Below, piece by piece: positions 19,422 to 29,879 of a stretch of 64,000 bases of DNA. The notes under the pieces are model-generated. The model saw only the letters and a program-made list of their open reading frames with translations. It searched no databases and was not told where the DNA came from. A program made the position numbers and the translations under genes. Source of the DNA: Phytophthora sp. 'mugwort' (Eukaryota > Oomycota > Peronosporomycetes > Peronosporales > Peronosporaceae); NCBI GenBank assembly GCA_033558025.1, contig JAUCEF010000012.1:62001-126000 (forward strand), written 5' to 3'. Positions within the stretch are counted from its first letter, which is position 1. Every line of letters starts with the position of its first letter.

Positions 19422-21234
19422 TCACTCCCCCGGCTTTGCGTGGTGTGTACAACAGCCTGGATTGGTCTTGTGCCTGGATGCCTCTGTTCCGGTCGAGTGC
19501 TGCCACTGGTATTGTTTAAACAGGTCATCCAGTTGCTGCTGCGCCCACTCCAGCATCTCGAAGACGGCTGCGGTGAAGAGTACCGCCGGGAGCACTATTG
19601 CATTTAGGATTAATACCCTGTTCTCGACACTTGTAGCCACTTCGGTCGCCGTAAGAAGTCTTCTTTTCACATTGCGTAGGCGTACTGCCCAGTTGCGATC
19701 CTCTAGCTGCCCTGTCCCCATTTGATACCCCAGGTAGCGTGTCGTCTCGTTCGCCCCTACTACCGCTATACCCGCATACTCCTTACATTCGATCGCCGTG
19801 TTGAGGAAATGATTGACTGTTGGCTGACTGGACTTGAAGTCCTGACAGCTGACCTAACCTCTTCACTAACCCGCAGCGCCGGAAAGATCTGGTGTGCGTA
19901 TTGTAGGAAAATGGTCGAATCATCCATGAACGCTGAGAATTTGTGCATTTCTTCGGGGTTTCCAGCTACTTGGAGGCCTTGAAGCCTAGGTGACTGCACA
20001 ACTGCAGTCCCAGTATCGACGAGAAGCAGAAACAGCAGCGGCGCTAGTGGGCACCCCTGCCGGATACCCGACCTGATTGGCATTGTCGCCGACATTATCC
20101 CATTCACCAGAAATCTTGCTATTGTCCCTGTATGTAATCGCTCAATCAGTCGGATGAAGACTTCGGAGAACCCGAACTTTCGTAGGACTTCTAGTAAAAA
20201 AGGCCTATCCACCGTCTCATACGCCATTTTGAAGTCTAGGAGTAGGATTAACCTGCTGAGATCTGCCGGCAAGGCTATGTCTGGCGCTGCCGAGAGCAGT
20301 TGGGCCAGCATCATCACCACTGATTTCTGCATTTGTCGCCTTGGATAAATCCCTGCTGCGTGTCCCCAATGATATGTGGGAGCATGATTTGAAGTCGGAT
20401 CGCCACCACCTTCGCGAAGACTCTATACCCTGTCTGAAGTAGGGATATGGGTCTATAATCCATCGCGTCCTCTGAATCCCCTTTCTTCTGTAATGGTATG
20501 ATCAGCGCTTCAAGGAAGGACTGCGGAGGCTCCGCCCCTTGCAGAATTTGGTTCGACACTTCCACCAGTGCTTCCACCATGATGGCTGAGTTGTCCTTGT
20601 AGAAATCGTTGTTAAGGCCGTCCGTTCCTGCTGCCTTCTTGCGCCGTAGCTCCGTGATGGTCTGTAAGACTTCCCCTTCCGTTATCGCCGCGGTCGGTCT
20701 GTCATTCTCCTCCTTCGTTACCCGTCTGCTCTCCGGTATGGTCACGAAGTCGGCCAGTTCGGCCTTCATCCGGTCGGGCGGGACCGATCTATGACTTACC
20801 CCTAGATTAGGAGTCCATTCCTTGGCGAATTTGTCCGCTGTGGTTGCATTCCGTGGGATGGGTTTCCCGTGGAGCGCTTTGGTTTCCGTGACGTGCTGAT
20901 CTCGCTCCCAATCCGAGACTCGCTTGAATTTCCATCTTAGCGCCTTTGTTGTCCTCTCCAGGTGATTGCCTAGACGAATGAGATGTTCTTCCCTCATATC
21001 TTCCCGTTGGGCATGCTGCCATTGAGCTCTCGTGAGAAGGCTGTATCGCTCCTTACTCCTGATTTTACGAGCATAGCGGGTTCTGCGTTGTTTTAATCGG
21101 TGATTAACCCTCCGGATGCATTGGATGCTAATCCTGACCTCCTCCTTCCAGGAGTCTGTCGTTGTACATTGTCCGATATGGTTCCCCTGTAATTCCGCCT
21201 GCAGCTCTTCGGCTACGCGTTCCGGATGCCCCAT
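19422..21234 (-). pseudogene. LINE 1 reverse transcriptase remnant
   Basis: Frame 20314-21234 gives the RT entry blocks (KKAAGTDGLNNDFYKD, IIPLQKKGDSEDAMDYRPIS, TQQGFIQG). Frame 19766-20332 continues with LILLLDFKMAYETVDRPFL, SGIRQGCPLAPLLF and FMDDSTIF, the YADD-box equivalent altered to FMDD. Frame 19422-19721 is the thumb/connection region (NRVLILNAIVLPAVLFTAAVF). Frameshifts between these pieces show that the copy is inactive. Confidence 0.85.
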
Positions 21235-22112
21235 CTGATCGGGTATGGTGTCCTTCCTGGCGCCCCTCTCTTGATTTGGCTTCGTCGATCCTGGAGCTTC
21301 GTCTCAATCTATTGGACGACGTCCCCTCATGTGTCTGGCACGTAAAACCGATCAAGCGGGCTTGCAGTTTTCCAGCCCAGAACGTAAACTGGTGCCCTAT
21401 TGTGACTTGGTGCTCTTCCTCCGGATGCTCCACTAGATCCAGCGCGTTTTCCGCTCCTACTGTCCGAAATAGTGAGGCGAGTGCCGGACTTTCACTCCGT
21501 CCTGACGCTCTCTCCCCCAGTCTGTCCACTAGCGGAAGTTGCACGCTGTTAAAATCGCTGGTCAATATCTCGGGTCTATCTTCCTCCCAGCTCATCGCTA
21601 AGTCCTGGAAGAAAACCTCTCTGTCTCTGCGGCGATTGGGCGCATAGATGTTCATTAATTTGACCCCCGGCCGCAGTTGTAGGCCTATCTGCCTAGGCGT
21701 TGTGGGTATTGTCCTCCATTCCTCTGCTTGTTTTGCCGCTGTTGGAGTAAGCAGACATGCCACCCCGCCGGCTTGTGACCTGACCCGACACTCCAATACG
21801 ACATTCGCGGTTGGTCCGGTTTGTATTGTTGTCCCCATATACGCTGCCACTCGGATTCTAATTCCTCCGTTCATCCTCGGTGGCAAAGTGAGTTTCCTGT
21901 AAGCACCACACTTCCGGTCTTTCCTTTAGTGGTGTCCGGCACCAGGCTGCCATCCTTCGACGTCCGGAGTTTTTCGGGAAGCCTCTTACGTTCTGCGTTG
22001 CCACGCTCCAGCCTCTCTGTTTCTCCATCCAGAGTAATCGCCACGGCCGATCTTCCTGATTAGTGGGCCTCGTCCTGCATATGATGCCCGAAGGCTTTGC
22101 CCCTCCTTCCAT
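21128..22112 (-). pseudogene. LINE 1 endonuclease domain remnant
   Basis: The frame 21858-22112 holds the start of an APE-type endonuclease (ATQNVRGFPKN, then VWCLQETHF with the catalytic Glu). The overlapping frame 21128-21886 continues with LMNIYAPNRRRDREVFFQDL and LTSDFNSV. The last is the GDFN motif with Gly changed to Ser. A frameshift separates the two frames. This domain nicks target DNA to prime reverse transcription in LINEs. Confidence 0.75.
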
Positions 22113-22337
22113 TTCTATAGAAGGTCGGGGCTGAGATGACAGCCGTACACTGCCCTTAGTACTCTAGTACCCCCTCCACTTCTGGCTTTCCAAAGGCCTC
22201 TGCGAAGAACCGCGCGATCTCGGGCCAGTTGGCCTGATTGGCCGACGTATAGTACCGCTCTCGGTACACTGGGTTCTTTTGGAGCTGTATGTGCTATTGC
22301 AGATGGTCGTATGCGTGTAGGATACCCCGTGGAGTGC

Positions 22338-23602
22338 CTAGCAGTTCCTGTATCTCTGTGCTGAAGACCACCGCACACAGCAGGTGGCTACTAAGTTTGA
22401 CCCGTCGTTTGGGGTCGCCAGTTTTAGGACGGCATCCTTGGCGTATCTGATCTCCCGCATTCTCTTCCAGTCGTCCGCGTTGTCGACCAGCGGCTCTAGA
22501 CTCGAGTGCGAGCGCTCGTGTTGTGTCACCCCAATCCAATTGTCCAGCCATTGTTTTGTTTCCACCAAGGCCGTTCTCTGGCTGTACGCTCGTAGACTGA
22601 CCTGCAAGCATTCTGTCCGCCAGTGACTGGTCCAACGAACAAGGACCGCGTTATCTAGCGACTGCAGGAGCTCTCCCGGGTAACGGAACGTTTGCACGTG
22701 ATATAGCAAAGTAGTTGGCTCCAATTGCGCTACTCCTACCCATTCGGCCGTCGTGCTCCCTATCAACGGACATTTTCGTTGCGCGGTTGAAGGCCATCTT
22801 GCGCTTAACTGGTCCCACTCGTCCCCCCCCCCCCAGTGTGCTTCCCGCACAGGAGTCGCCGACTCCTGGAAACTGAGAAATTTGGTTACTCCATCGGCTT
22901 CCCCCTTACCCTTCTTGATTATCACTGCATTATGGACGTTTCTGACTGTGCGTGCGCTTCTTCATTCGCCGCCTCGGTTTGCGAATCATTGGCGGAGGTG
23001 TCTGGAATACTGCAACTCCACCGAATCTTGTGAGCTGGGCGGTTGGTAGCTACTGTCACTGCATGGTTTTTGCGACGCTTGGCTGTTCCCACGATTGTCT
23101 TTAGTCACTTCATCCCTGAAAATGTCCCCTCGCTATCTTCCTGGATACGCCTCCGCCATTGTTTTAGCACTACCTGGGGAACCTGGTGCTTCTGCATCAG
23201 GAAGGTGGGTGCTGCTGCCTCGCCCTCCGCTGCAACGGAGCTCAACACATCCCTTTGATCCTTCAGCGATAGATGTTCTCCACAGTCTGACATGAACGAT
23301 ACCAGTTCATGGTAGCGAGCCGGGTCAGCATCCCTTAGCATGAGCTGCAATCGTTTTTTTTTCAGCTCGTGATGAATGGCAAAGCCCTGAAGACGTTCCC
23401 GTAATGCTGCCACATCGCCGTCCCAATCCTCCGGATCCCATGGCGATGCCATTACTTCATCTGCGTCTGAGTCCATCTGATGCGCGTTTTCAGTCGCGCC
23501 TGCCCTTCGCCGATGGCTTCTTATAAGTTTGCTCCTCTCTGAAGCTGGCTTCCTCCTGCGTGTGTGTATCAGCCTCCTGCGCCAGGTCGGCCTGGACGAC
23601 AC
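22338..23602 (-). pseudogene. LINE 1 ORF1-like remnant
   Basis: Two open pieces (23105-23602 and 22338-22925) encode charged, Arg/Gln-rich protein with no clear domain. The first includes an acidic segment around MDSDADEVMASPWDPEDWD followed by a possible helix. Position 5' of the endonuclease on the same strand suggests ORF1, an RNA-binding protein in LINEs. The homology itself is not recognisable by eye. Confidence 0.5.
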
Positions 23603-24047
23603 GCTCTTGTGATGCGCGAAGGCGGAATAGTGCCGACCCTAGTATCGTAGCACTTCGTATGGATAGCAGTGACGGTCCAACACGCTTGTTACCCCTAGAT
23701 ATACTTTATAACCACTAGAATTCGGGTCACTACTACAATTGCTACCAGGGGGCTCGCAATGTGAGTCCCACATGCCTGGATAAAAATCCACTCATATTGC
23801 TACTATATTCCCTACAATAATGCCGAATTAACGGAAATTCCCGCGAAACACCCTCTACTCGAATAGTACCCTTTCAGAGTAACTTCACCGTAACTCTAGA
23901 GTAACCTTGCGTAACCTCGCCTGCAATAGCCACCCCAGCCACTAACCATCTCAGCAGAGGCTGCCTCGCTTGTCAAACCTGTTACACCCAACCATTCATG
24001 CAGTCTGCAATGTCTTTCCATCCCCCAGCGCTTCCTCATTCAGCGAA

Positions 24048-25360
24048 ATGCCTACAATAATCCCGATCAGCATCTGGCGCAAGCAAGAGGTCCTTCGGTG
24101 GATCAAGGAAGACGGCGATGGCGTCCCAACGCGAGCCATCAAGCCCTTCAGTGCGAGGGGATGGAAGCTAGACGGTGGCAGCGTCCGCCGCTGGTGGGGT
24201 GACCGTGAACAGCTTCTAGCTGCTGATCCGGCCAGCAGACGCCGTGCAGGAGGCGGGCGGTGTCCTCTTTCCGGCGCAATGGAGGAGGCGCTCTTCGGTG
24301 AGGTTGTAGCAAAGCGGCTCAAAAAGGAGAAGGTTACACGTGCGTGGATTGGCCATATGGCCAGGGTAATTTCCGCGTGTCAGAAGACCACCAGCGCCAG
24401 CCCTCAAGGCTTAGTGGCCTCCCACACTGGATCACGGGCTTTATGCGGCGTTATGGGCTGTCCTTGCTGCGGCGCACCAATCTAACAACGCTCAGTGACG
24501 ACAAGCTAGTGGATCGTGCCGTTTCCTATATGACGTTTCTGCAAAGTGCGAAGCCCACCATGGACTTGCACCGACGTTATTGATGGATGACACGGCCATT
24601 TATTTCGAAGACGCGCGTAATCAAACCGTGGACATCATCGGCAGTCGCCACGTTGTGGTCCGCTCTACGGGGTTTTCGTCCATGCGGATTACGGCGGTAC
24701 TCGCAGTGACAGCAGCGGGCAAAAAGCTTCCACCACTTCTGACATGGAAAGCTTTGCCTTCGTTTGACAAGATTGGCGGTGTTTATATGGCTCACCAGCC
24801 ACGCGCGTGCTTCGACAGCGAGCTCTTGAAACGCTGGATCGATCTCGCATTCCCGCCGGTCGACACAGGTGAAGGGAAGTACCTCGTTTGGGACTCCATG
24901 CGCGCGCACATCTCCAAGGAGGTGAAGGCTAAATGTGCTGCTCGGAACGTGAGCATGTGTGTTATTCCTGGGGGTCTGACGCCGTACCTGCAAGCAGGCG
25001 ACATCGGGATCTACAAGACGTTCAAGGACCTGCTGTACATGGAGATCAATGCGTGCAAGGAGAGCGATAAGGTCGAGTACACGCGGTCGACAACCCTCGC
25101 ATGCCGTCTGTAGGAGTTGTCTGTGGATGGGTCAAGAAGGCGTGGCGTGACACTGACTGTGAAACGGTGGCCAATCAGTCGCTGCAGCAGGCTTGTTTGC
25201 AGACCACTGTATGGACTGGCATGTTGCGCGGTACGACGTGTACGGATATCGGTTTCGTATGCAGCGAGAGGCCTCGAAGGAAGCCGAGCAAGACGAGGAT
25301 GACTTTAACCTCGACGAACTTCATGATGCCCTTGATGACATTACTCTGATTGACGAGTAA
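24048..25360 (+). pseudogene. pogo-like DDE_1 transposase, frameshifted
   Basis: The natural start is MPTIIPISIWRKQEVLRWIK, a helix-turn-helix region. A frame change occurs near 24350, and a stop follows PTMDLHRRY at about 24580. The catalytic domain then reads MDDTAIYFED (first Asp), RHVVVRSTGFSSMRIT, LVWDSMRAHIS (second Asp) and IPGGLTPYLQAGDIGIYK (third Asp). Another frameshift comes near 25090, and the acidic tail FNLDELHDALDDITLIDE ends at TAA 25358-25360. The D-D-D pattern and the GGLTPYLQAGD block are typical of pogo/Tigger proteins. The enzyme is not functional as it stands. Confidence 0.85.
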
Positions 25361-25494
25361 GCACGGCAAAAGTAGACTGTAATACTGTGTTACCCTTTGT
25401 GATCACAAGTAATACAGTGCAACCCTTTGTGTTCACGAATAACTACAAAAAAGCTTTTCCTTCCATGCAATTTTAAAGGTAACCAAGTATGCTT

Positions 25495-25569
25495 GGACAC
25501 GTAGATCAGATGGTACTGGTTTCCGCGTTTCATGCGGATGGACGCGGGTTCGATCCCCGGCAGTGCCCA
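25495..25569 (+). other. tRNA-like segment (pol III A and B boxes)
   Basis: The B box GGTTCGATCCC (25547-25557) is perfect and the A-box-like TAGATCAGATGG (25502-25513) is close to consensus. An anticodon-type stem TCCGC/GCGGA encloses a 7-base loop. The acceptor stem pairs with two mismatches and there is one extra base after the T stem. It is best read as a tRNA pseudogene or the head of a tRNA-derived SINE, not a working tRNA. Confidence 0.4.
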
Positions 25570-25640
25570 CAATTCTTACTCTTTAAATACGATTTTAACT
25601 ACTATCTTTTAGGCGCTAATTCGTGTAACCCTTTGTGAGC

Positions 25641-25740
25641 AGGTGGGTGTACAATTAAATAGTACCCGGGGTATTATTCGGGAATTTTACAGGTGGGTGT
25701 ACAATTAAATAGTACCCGGGGTATTATTCGGGAATTTTAC
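25641..25740 (+). repeat. perfect 50-bp tandem duplication
   Basis: The unit beginning AGGTGGGTGTACAATTAAAT and ending GGAATTTTAC occurs twice without a mismatch (25641-25690 and 25691-25740). It sits at the right end of the pogo-like element and includes its candidate terminal repeat. Confidence 0.95.
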
Positions 25741-25750
25741 TTACCAACCT

Positions 25751-26579
25751 TCAGGGCGAGCTGTGCTAGTTCTCGGTCGTTATTGTCGGCTGTACATAAC
25801 TCCTGGAATACCATCGCTATGGGTGGTAGGGACTGGAAAGAGGCACACGTACAGTTTTAGGAGGTTATCAGCGCCTCAGGGCAGCATTAGGGTGAGTACC
25901 ACCACCAAGCCCATCCATCTGTTGTACTTGTGTGAATACTTGTTACATTCATTAGGTTACATTAGACTTAAAGTTAATATAGCTGAGGTGGGTGATCTAA
26001 TCTATCGCGGTGCTAAAACCGCACGCTTGTATAGGGGCCCTTCCGTGAACGTCGAAATCGTCCTCGCTAGCACGTATAGCCGGTTCTGGACAATAGCACG
26101 AACAGCATATCTAAACAGCAGATTCTAGCTATAAAATTGACTGAGTTACAGCCACCGACGTGGGTGGGTGATATAATCTGTCGCGGAGTGTAGTAACTAA
26201 CAGCAGATGTCAATCGTCTCCGTATGGCGCCGTATTCCCATCCTCCGACAAAAGTAAACCCTATGGCAGCCCATTACTTCGCGTCTTGTACGCACTTGTC
26301 CGGTCAGAATGCATAGCAATTGATGTGTCTTATCGGCACAGCTAGGCACTGCGCCGACAAGACTGTAGCTAGGAGCCTGACAATGATGGACAAAAGTATC
26401 ACAAATCACCAGATGCTAAGAAATTGTTGCACTATGTCAACGAGAGAGGACAGTTGGTGTATTTTTCTTGATAACGACGGGTTCTGCAGAGAAACGGGAG
26501 ACTCATTGGCACCTCATTTGCGCTCTTGCTTCCCTTCCATCACTCGACCCAAGGACAAGCGTTCGCGTCACGAGTTATA
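25751..26579. other. upstream region of START-FYVE gene 4
   Basis: No gene is supported. A 23-base direct repeat GTGGGTGATCTAATCTATCG(CGG) at 25988-26010 recurs at 26164-26186 with two mismatches. An initiator-like TCATTTGCGCTCTT starts at 26514, 66 bases before the gene start. Confidence 0.45.
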
Positions 26580-27776
26580 ATGGTGAAAGGACGATTCACC
26601 ATCAACCCGTTCCCGAATCTGAAATTGTCCCCCACAGACACTGGAAACCTGCACGAGATCGCGGGATCGATTCTCGAGGCGAACGTGGAGCGGTACGAGA
26701 ACTTCCTGACTAAAGAACACAAGAAGATTGACCTAGACCACTGGAAGGTCTTAAAGACAAAGGAAAACTCGACGGTCTACACAGCGCGGCACCATGACGT
26801 TTACCGTACAGGAACACGCACGCAGAACGGAGCCAACCCGTCGCCTGGACTCCCGTCGCTTATGAGTCTTGGGACGACCGTGGGGGCTTTAGAAGACATG
26901 ATGTTCGGCGTAGTGAATCCGACGCTAGAGATCATGCGCATCAAGGCTTCGTACGTCGACGACCTGAGTGGAGCTGCCGTTCTAGCCAACCTGGAAGAGC
27001 CGTCGCTCGAGGATCCGTTCCGCTCGCTGGTCGTCAAGTGGATGGAGCTCGATATTCCACTCCACACGACCAGCCTCGTCAACAACCGCGACTACGTCTA
27101 CGTAGAAGCCACTGGAATGGTGAATCTGTCGACTGGTGAGCGCGTGGGCTATCACGTTCTACACTCTGTCACCTTTCCGCAGACCCATGAGCTCCCCGGA
27201 CGAGTACGTGCCAACATGTCAATCTGCGGCATCTTCCGTCAGGTCCGTCCCAATGCGATCGAAGTCTTTGTCACGGGCGTTATGGACCCGGGCGGTGACA
27301 TGATCCGCGTCCTGGTAGTGCCCAGCATTGCTTCAGTTTTCCTCTCTACCCTCAAGTACGTCCACTGTGGTCAAATGCGCAAGCTCGCGTGGATGCTCGA
27401 GAAGCGCTACATTGAGGCCAAGGAGCTCGGCACGCCGAATCGAGAGCACATTTGTGTGACTTGCTCGGCTCCGATCACGAATCGCCGACTGGGCGACTTT
27501 GGCAAGAGCAGTAGCACGTGTAAACTCTGCTTTGGGTACGTGTGCCATAGCTGTAAGATCGAGAGGAAGCTGAGCTTTGTGACTCCGGATCTGCTTTTGG
27601 CTCAAAGGAAGGTTACGTTCTGTGCCGTATGCTTGAACGATGCGATCCGTGAAAGTGCTTCCATCGCTGCCAGAGCTCAGATTAGTGCCACCGGTGGTCT
27701 TGTCAAGTCACTGCAGCAACATTCGCTCAGGTCGGACGCGTCTACGGGTTCTGGATACTCCTCTTCAATTAGTTGA
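26580..27776 (+). CDS. START-like domain / FYVE-related zinc finger protein 4
   Basis: A 398-residue intact paralog, very close to genes 3 and 5. The leader is MVKGRFTINPFPNL. START-like blocks MMFGVVNPTLEIMRIKASYV, VVKWMELDIPLHT and YHVLHSVTFPQTHELP are followed by the finger CVTC...CKLC...CHSC...CAVC and a Ser-rich tail. The upstream in-frame extension would have to start at TTG, so the ATG at 26580 is preferred. Compared with gene 3, NRDYVYVEATG and VFVTGVMDPGGDM are kept. Divergence concentrates in residues 65-95 and in the tail, as expected for tandem duplicates under constraint on the two domains. Confidence 0.9.
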   Translation: MVKGRFTINPFPNLKLSPTDTGNLHEIAGSILEANVERYENFLTKEHKKIDLDHWKVLKTKENSTVYTARHHDVYRTGTRTQNGANPSPGLPSLMSLGTTVGALEDMMFGVVNPTLEIMRIKASYVDDLSGAAVLANLEEPSLEDPFRSLVVKWMELDIPLHTTSLVNNRDYVYVEATGMVNLSTGERVGYHVLHSVTFPQTHELPGRVRANMSICGIFRQVRPNAIEVFVTGVMDPGGDMIRVLVVPSIASVFLSTLKYVHCGQMRKLAWMLEKRYIEAKELGTPNREHICVTCSAPITNRRLGDFGKSSSTCKLCFGYVCHSCKIERKLSFVTPDLLLAQRKVTFCAVCLNDAIRESASIAARAQISATGGLVKSLQQHSLRSDASTGSGYSSSIS

Positions 27777-28310
27777 AACCTAGATATTGAATAGTGCGTG
27801 TCACTTGTGTATAGTAAAATGCATATCAGTTATATAAATGATTCATCAAATTCGATTCTCTCTATCTTCCTAAATGGAGTGTGTCTTCATGCAATGCATA
27901 CTCGTCGATGGCGGTAACACTAACGTGACCATGTATTGCAGAACGTGATCAACTTGGTTGCTCTTTGAGCACGGTACGTTGAGGCATTCCAGCACTCTCC
28001 TACAGTCTTATCACTAGAATTAAAATAGCTACCAAAGCATTTGTCTACGTGGTGGCTTCCAGCTCTGACCTTGTTATTAATACCTGCGATCATTGATGGT
28101 AGCACCAGCTGTGAGTTCGACTGCGGTTTATCCAAAGACGTTAGAGAATTTCACGTAGGTCAGGTGCCAGAGTGCCCCGCAGATGGTCGTCCACCCCTTC
28201 ATCCTAATGTACCTATTCAACGCAGCAGCTGCCGCACCTGTGCGCAGAGTGCAGTCCTGACCGTGCGTCCTCTACGTGCCGTCGTGTGCTCCATCGGCCA
28301 CTCGGTCAGA
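27777..28310. other. intergenic between START-FYVE genes 4 and 5
   Basis: Spacer. An open frame continuous with gene 5 runs through its last 330 bases but has no ATG, so it is not called coding. Confidence 0.5.
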
Positions 28311-28324
28311 TCACTTGGCGATTC
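28311..28324 (+). promoter_or_regulatory. candidate oomycete initiator (START-FYVE gene 5)
   Basis: TCACTTGGCGATTC partly fits TCAYTYYNCAWTTT and lies 46 bases before the ATG at 28371. If real, transcription starts inside the upstream open frame and leaves it untranslated. Confidence 0.35.
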
Positions 28325-28370
28325 GCGCTGTCCTAGTCAACTTCCCCGGCTCCAAGGGGCTCCTTCACTC

Positions 28371-29552
28371 ATGACGAAAGGCCGATTCACCGTGAACCCG
28401 TTCAATGAACTACGTCTGACTCCATCAGACATAGCCGACCTCAAGGCACTCGTCGGGTCCATCCTAGACGCCAACCTCGCACGCTTCGAGGACTTCGTGT
28501 TCAAAGAACACTGCCGCATCGACGCCACACACTGGAAATTAGTCAAGAGTCGTGACAACACAAAAGTCTACTCGGAACGCAACTACGGGTCCACTCGCGT
28601 CGGTCCTCAGATCCCTGGGACATCGCCCGATCTACCGTCGCTTCTGTGCTTTGGTAGTGCGGTAGGCGACTTGGAAGACATGATGTTTGGTGTCATCAAC
28701 CCGACACTCGAGATCATGCGTATCAAGGCCTCGTACGTCGACGATATCAGCGGTGCTGCCGTGCTCTCAACCATCACTGAGCCCTCACTCGAAGACCCAT
28801 TCAAGTCCCTCGTCGTCAAGTGGATGGAGGTTGATCTCCCTTTCCAGTCCATGGGTTTCGTGAGGAACCGCGACTACATTTACGTCGAAAGTACGGATAT
28901 TGTGCACTTGTCGAACGGCGAAAAGGTCGGCTACCACATCCTGCACTCGGTCAACTATCCCGAGACTCACGATCTTCCCGGTCGCGTTCGAGCCAACACG
29001 TCCATCTGCGGCATCTTTCGCCAAGTGCGTCCCCATGCGTGCGAGATCTACGTGACTGGCCTGATGGACCCGGGCGGTGATATGATCCGCAAACTCATGG
29101 TGCCTAGCATGGCCACGACGTTTCTATCGACGCTCAAGTACGCACACTGCGGTCAGATGAAGAAACTTGCGTGGATGCTCGAGAAACGCTACACAGAAGC
29201 CAAAGAGCTGGGCACACCGAATCGAGAGCTCATCTGTGTGACCTGCTCGAGCCCGATCACGAGTCGGAAACTGGGCGACTTTGGTAAGAGCAACAGCACA
29301 TGCAAGCTCTGCTTTGGCTACGTCTGCCACAATTGTCAGGTCGCCAAGAAACTGAGTTTTGTGACCCCAGATCTGCTGCTGGCTCAGCGGAAGGTCACGT
29401 TTTGCGCAGTTTGTGTCAATGAGGCAGTGAAGGCGCCTGCAACTGAAGCAGCACGTGCACAAATTCTTGCTACAAGCGGAGGATCCAATAGTATCCCGTA
29501 CCCGTCCAACGCTTCCACAGCCAGCTCAGTATCCGAGGGTTCAATGCACTAG
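28371..29552 (+). CDS. START-like domain / FYVE-related zinc finger protein 5
   Basis: A 393-residue intact paralog with leader MTKGRFTVNPFNEL. The START-like region has MMFGVINPTLEIMRIKASYV, VVKWMEVDLPFQS, NRDYIYVESTD and YHILHSVNYPETHDLP. The finger CVTC...CKLC...CHNC...CAVC is complete and is followed by a short Ser/Thr tail. The start was placed at the conserved leader. The frame is open for another 110 codons upstream but begins with TTG and has no internal ATG. Genes 3, 4 and 5 are the closest set in the array, and 4 and 5 are direct tandem neighbours about 0.6 kb apart. Confidence 0.9.
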   Translation: MTKGRFTVNPFNELRLTPSDIADLKALVGSILDANLARFEDFVFKEHCRIDATHWKLVKSRDNTKVYSERNYGSTRVGPQIPGTSPDLPSLLCFGSAVGDLEDMMFGVINPTLEIMRIKASYVDDISGAAVLSTITEPSLEDPFKSLVVKWMEVDLPFQSMGFVRNRDYIYVESTDIVHLSNGEKVGYHILHSVNYPETHDLPGRVRANTSICGIFRQVRPHACEIYVTGLMDPGGDMIRKLMVPSMATTFLSTLKYAHCGQMKKLAWMLEKRYTEAKELGTPNRELICVTCSSPITSRKLGDFGKSNSTCKLCFGYVCHNCQVAKKLSFVTPDLLLAQRKVTFCAVCVNEAVKAPATEAARAQILATSGGSNSIPYPSNASTASSVSEGSMH

Positions 29553-29879
29553 ACTCAAGCAGCTCGTGAGTGTTTAGGCACGAGTCGTGGTGATTTCTTC
29601 CCTTAAATGAAATAAATGCTTTTGATGAAGTTAGGCAAAACATGGAGATCATTACCTTTTATCTGCTTTCTCTATCGGAATGACCAATCTATATGCAACG
29701 TGACTAGGACACGAAATCAGGCGATTGCAGCTCCAAAGATCTGGTCAACGGCCTCACCACGCTCAATCTCGCACTTTCGTAACCTCAGGCAAACAGATCT
29801 GCATACTCCATCACTTAATGTAAACTAACTGATGCCTCCCAATAATTCTGTGCGTTGGGTCAGAGAGAGAGCAAGTTGA

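Larger units (their letters stand above)
17950..23650 (-). mobile_element. degenerate APE-type LINE (LINE 1)
   Basis: On the minus strand, in order: a charged ORF1-like region (23602-22338), an apurinic-type endonuclease (about 22060-21400), a reverse transcriptase (about 20700-19780), and a C-terminal zf-RVT-like segment (about 18280-17960). All are broken into several frames. No RNase H domain was recognised, unlike the LINE at 39-51 kb. The element separates START-FYVE genes 3 and 4. Confidence 0.85.
23833..25750 (+). mobile_element. pogo/Tigger-like DNA transposon
   Basis: A transposase relic with a D-D-D catalytic core is flanked by candidate terminal inverted repeats: GGAAATTCCCGCGAAACACC near 23833 and, inverted, TAAAATTCCCGAATAATACC near 25740. 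They match imperfectly. The right end carries a perfect 50-bp tandem duplication, a tRNA-like segment and short repeats of AACCCTTTGTG. It adjoins the 5' end of LINE 1. Confidence 0.6.

Noticed and set aside
25495..25569. Functional tRNA gene
   Set aside because: The acceptor stem has two mismatches, there is an extra base after the T stem, and it lies inside a transposon arm.
28041..28370. In-frame 110-codon N-terminal extension of START-FYVE gene 5 with a signal-peptide-like beginning (STWWLPALTLLLIPA)
   Set aside because: It starts at TTG and contains no ATG; an initiator-like site lies at 28311, inside it; no paralog has it.
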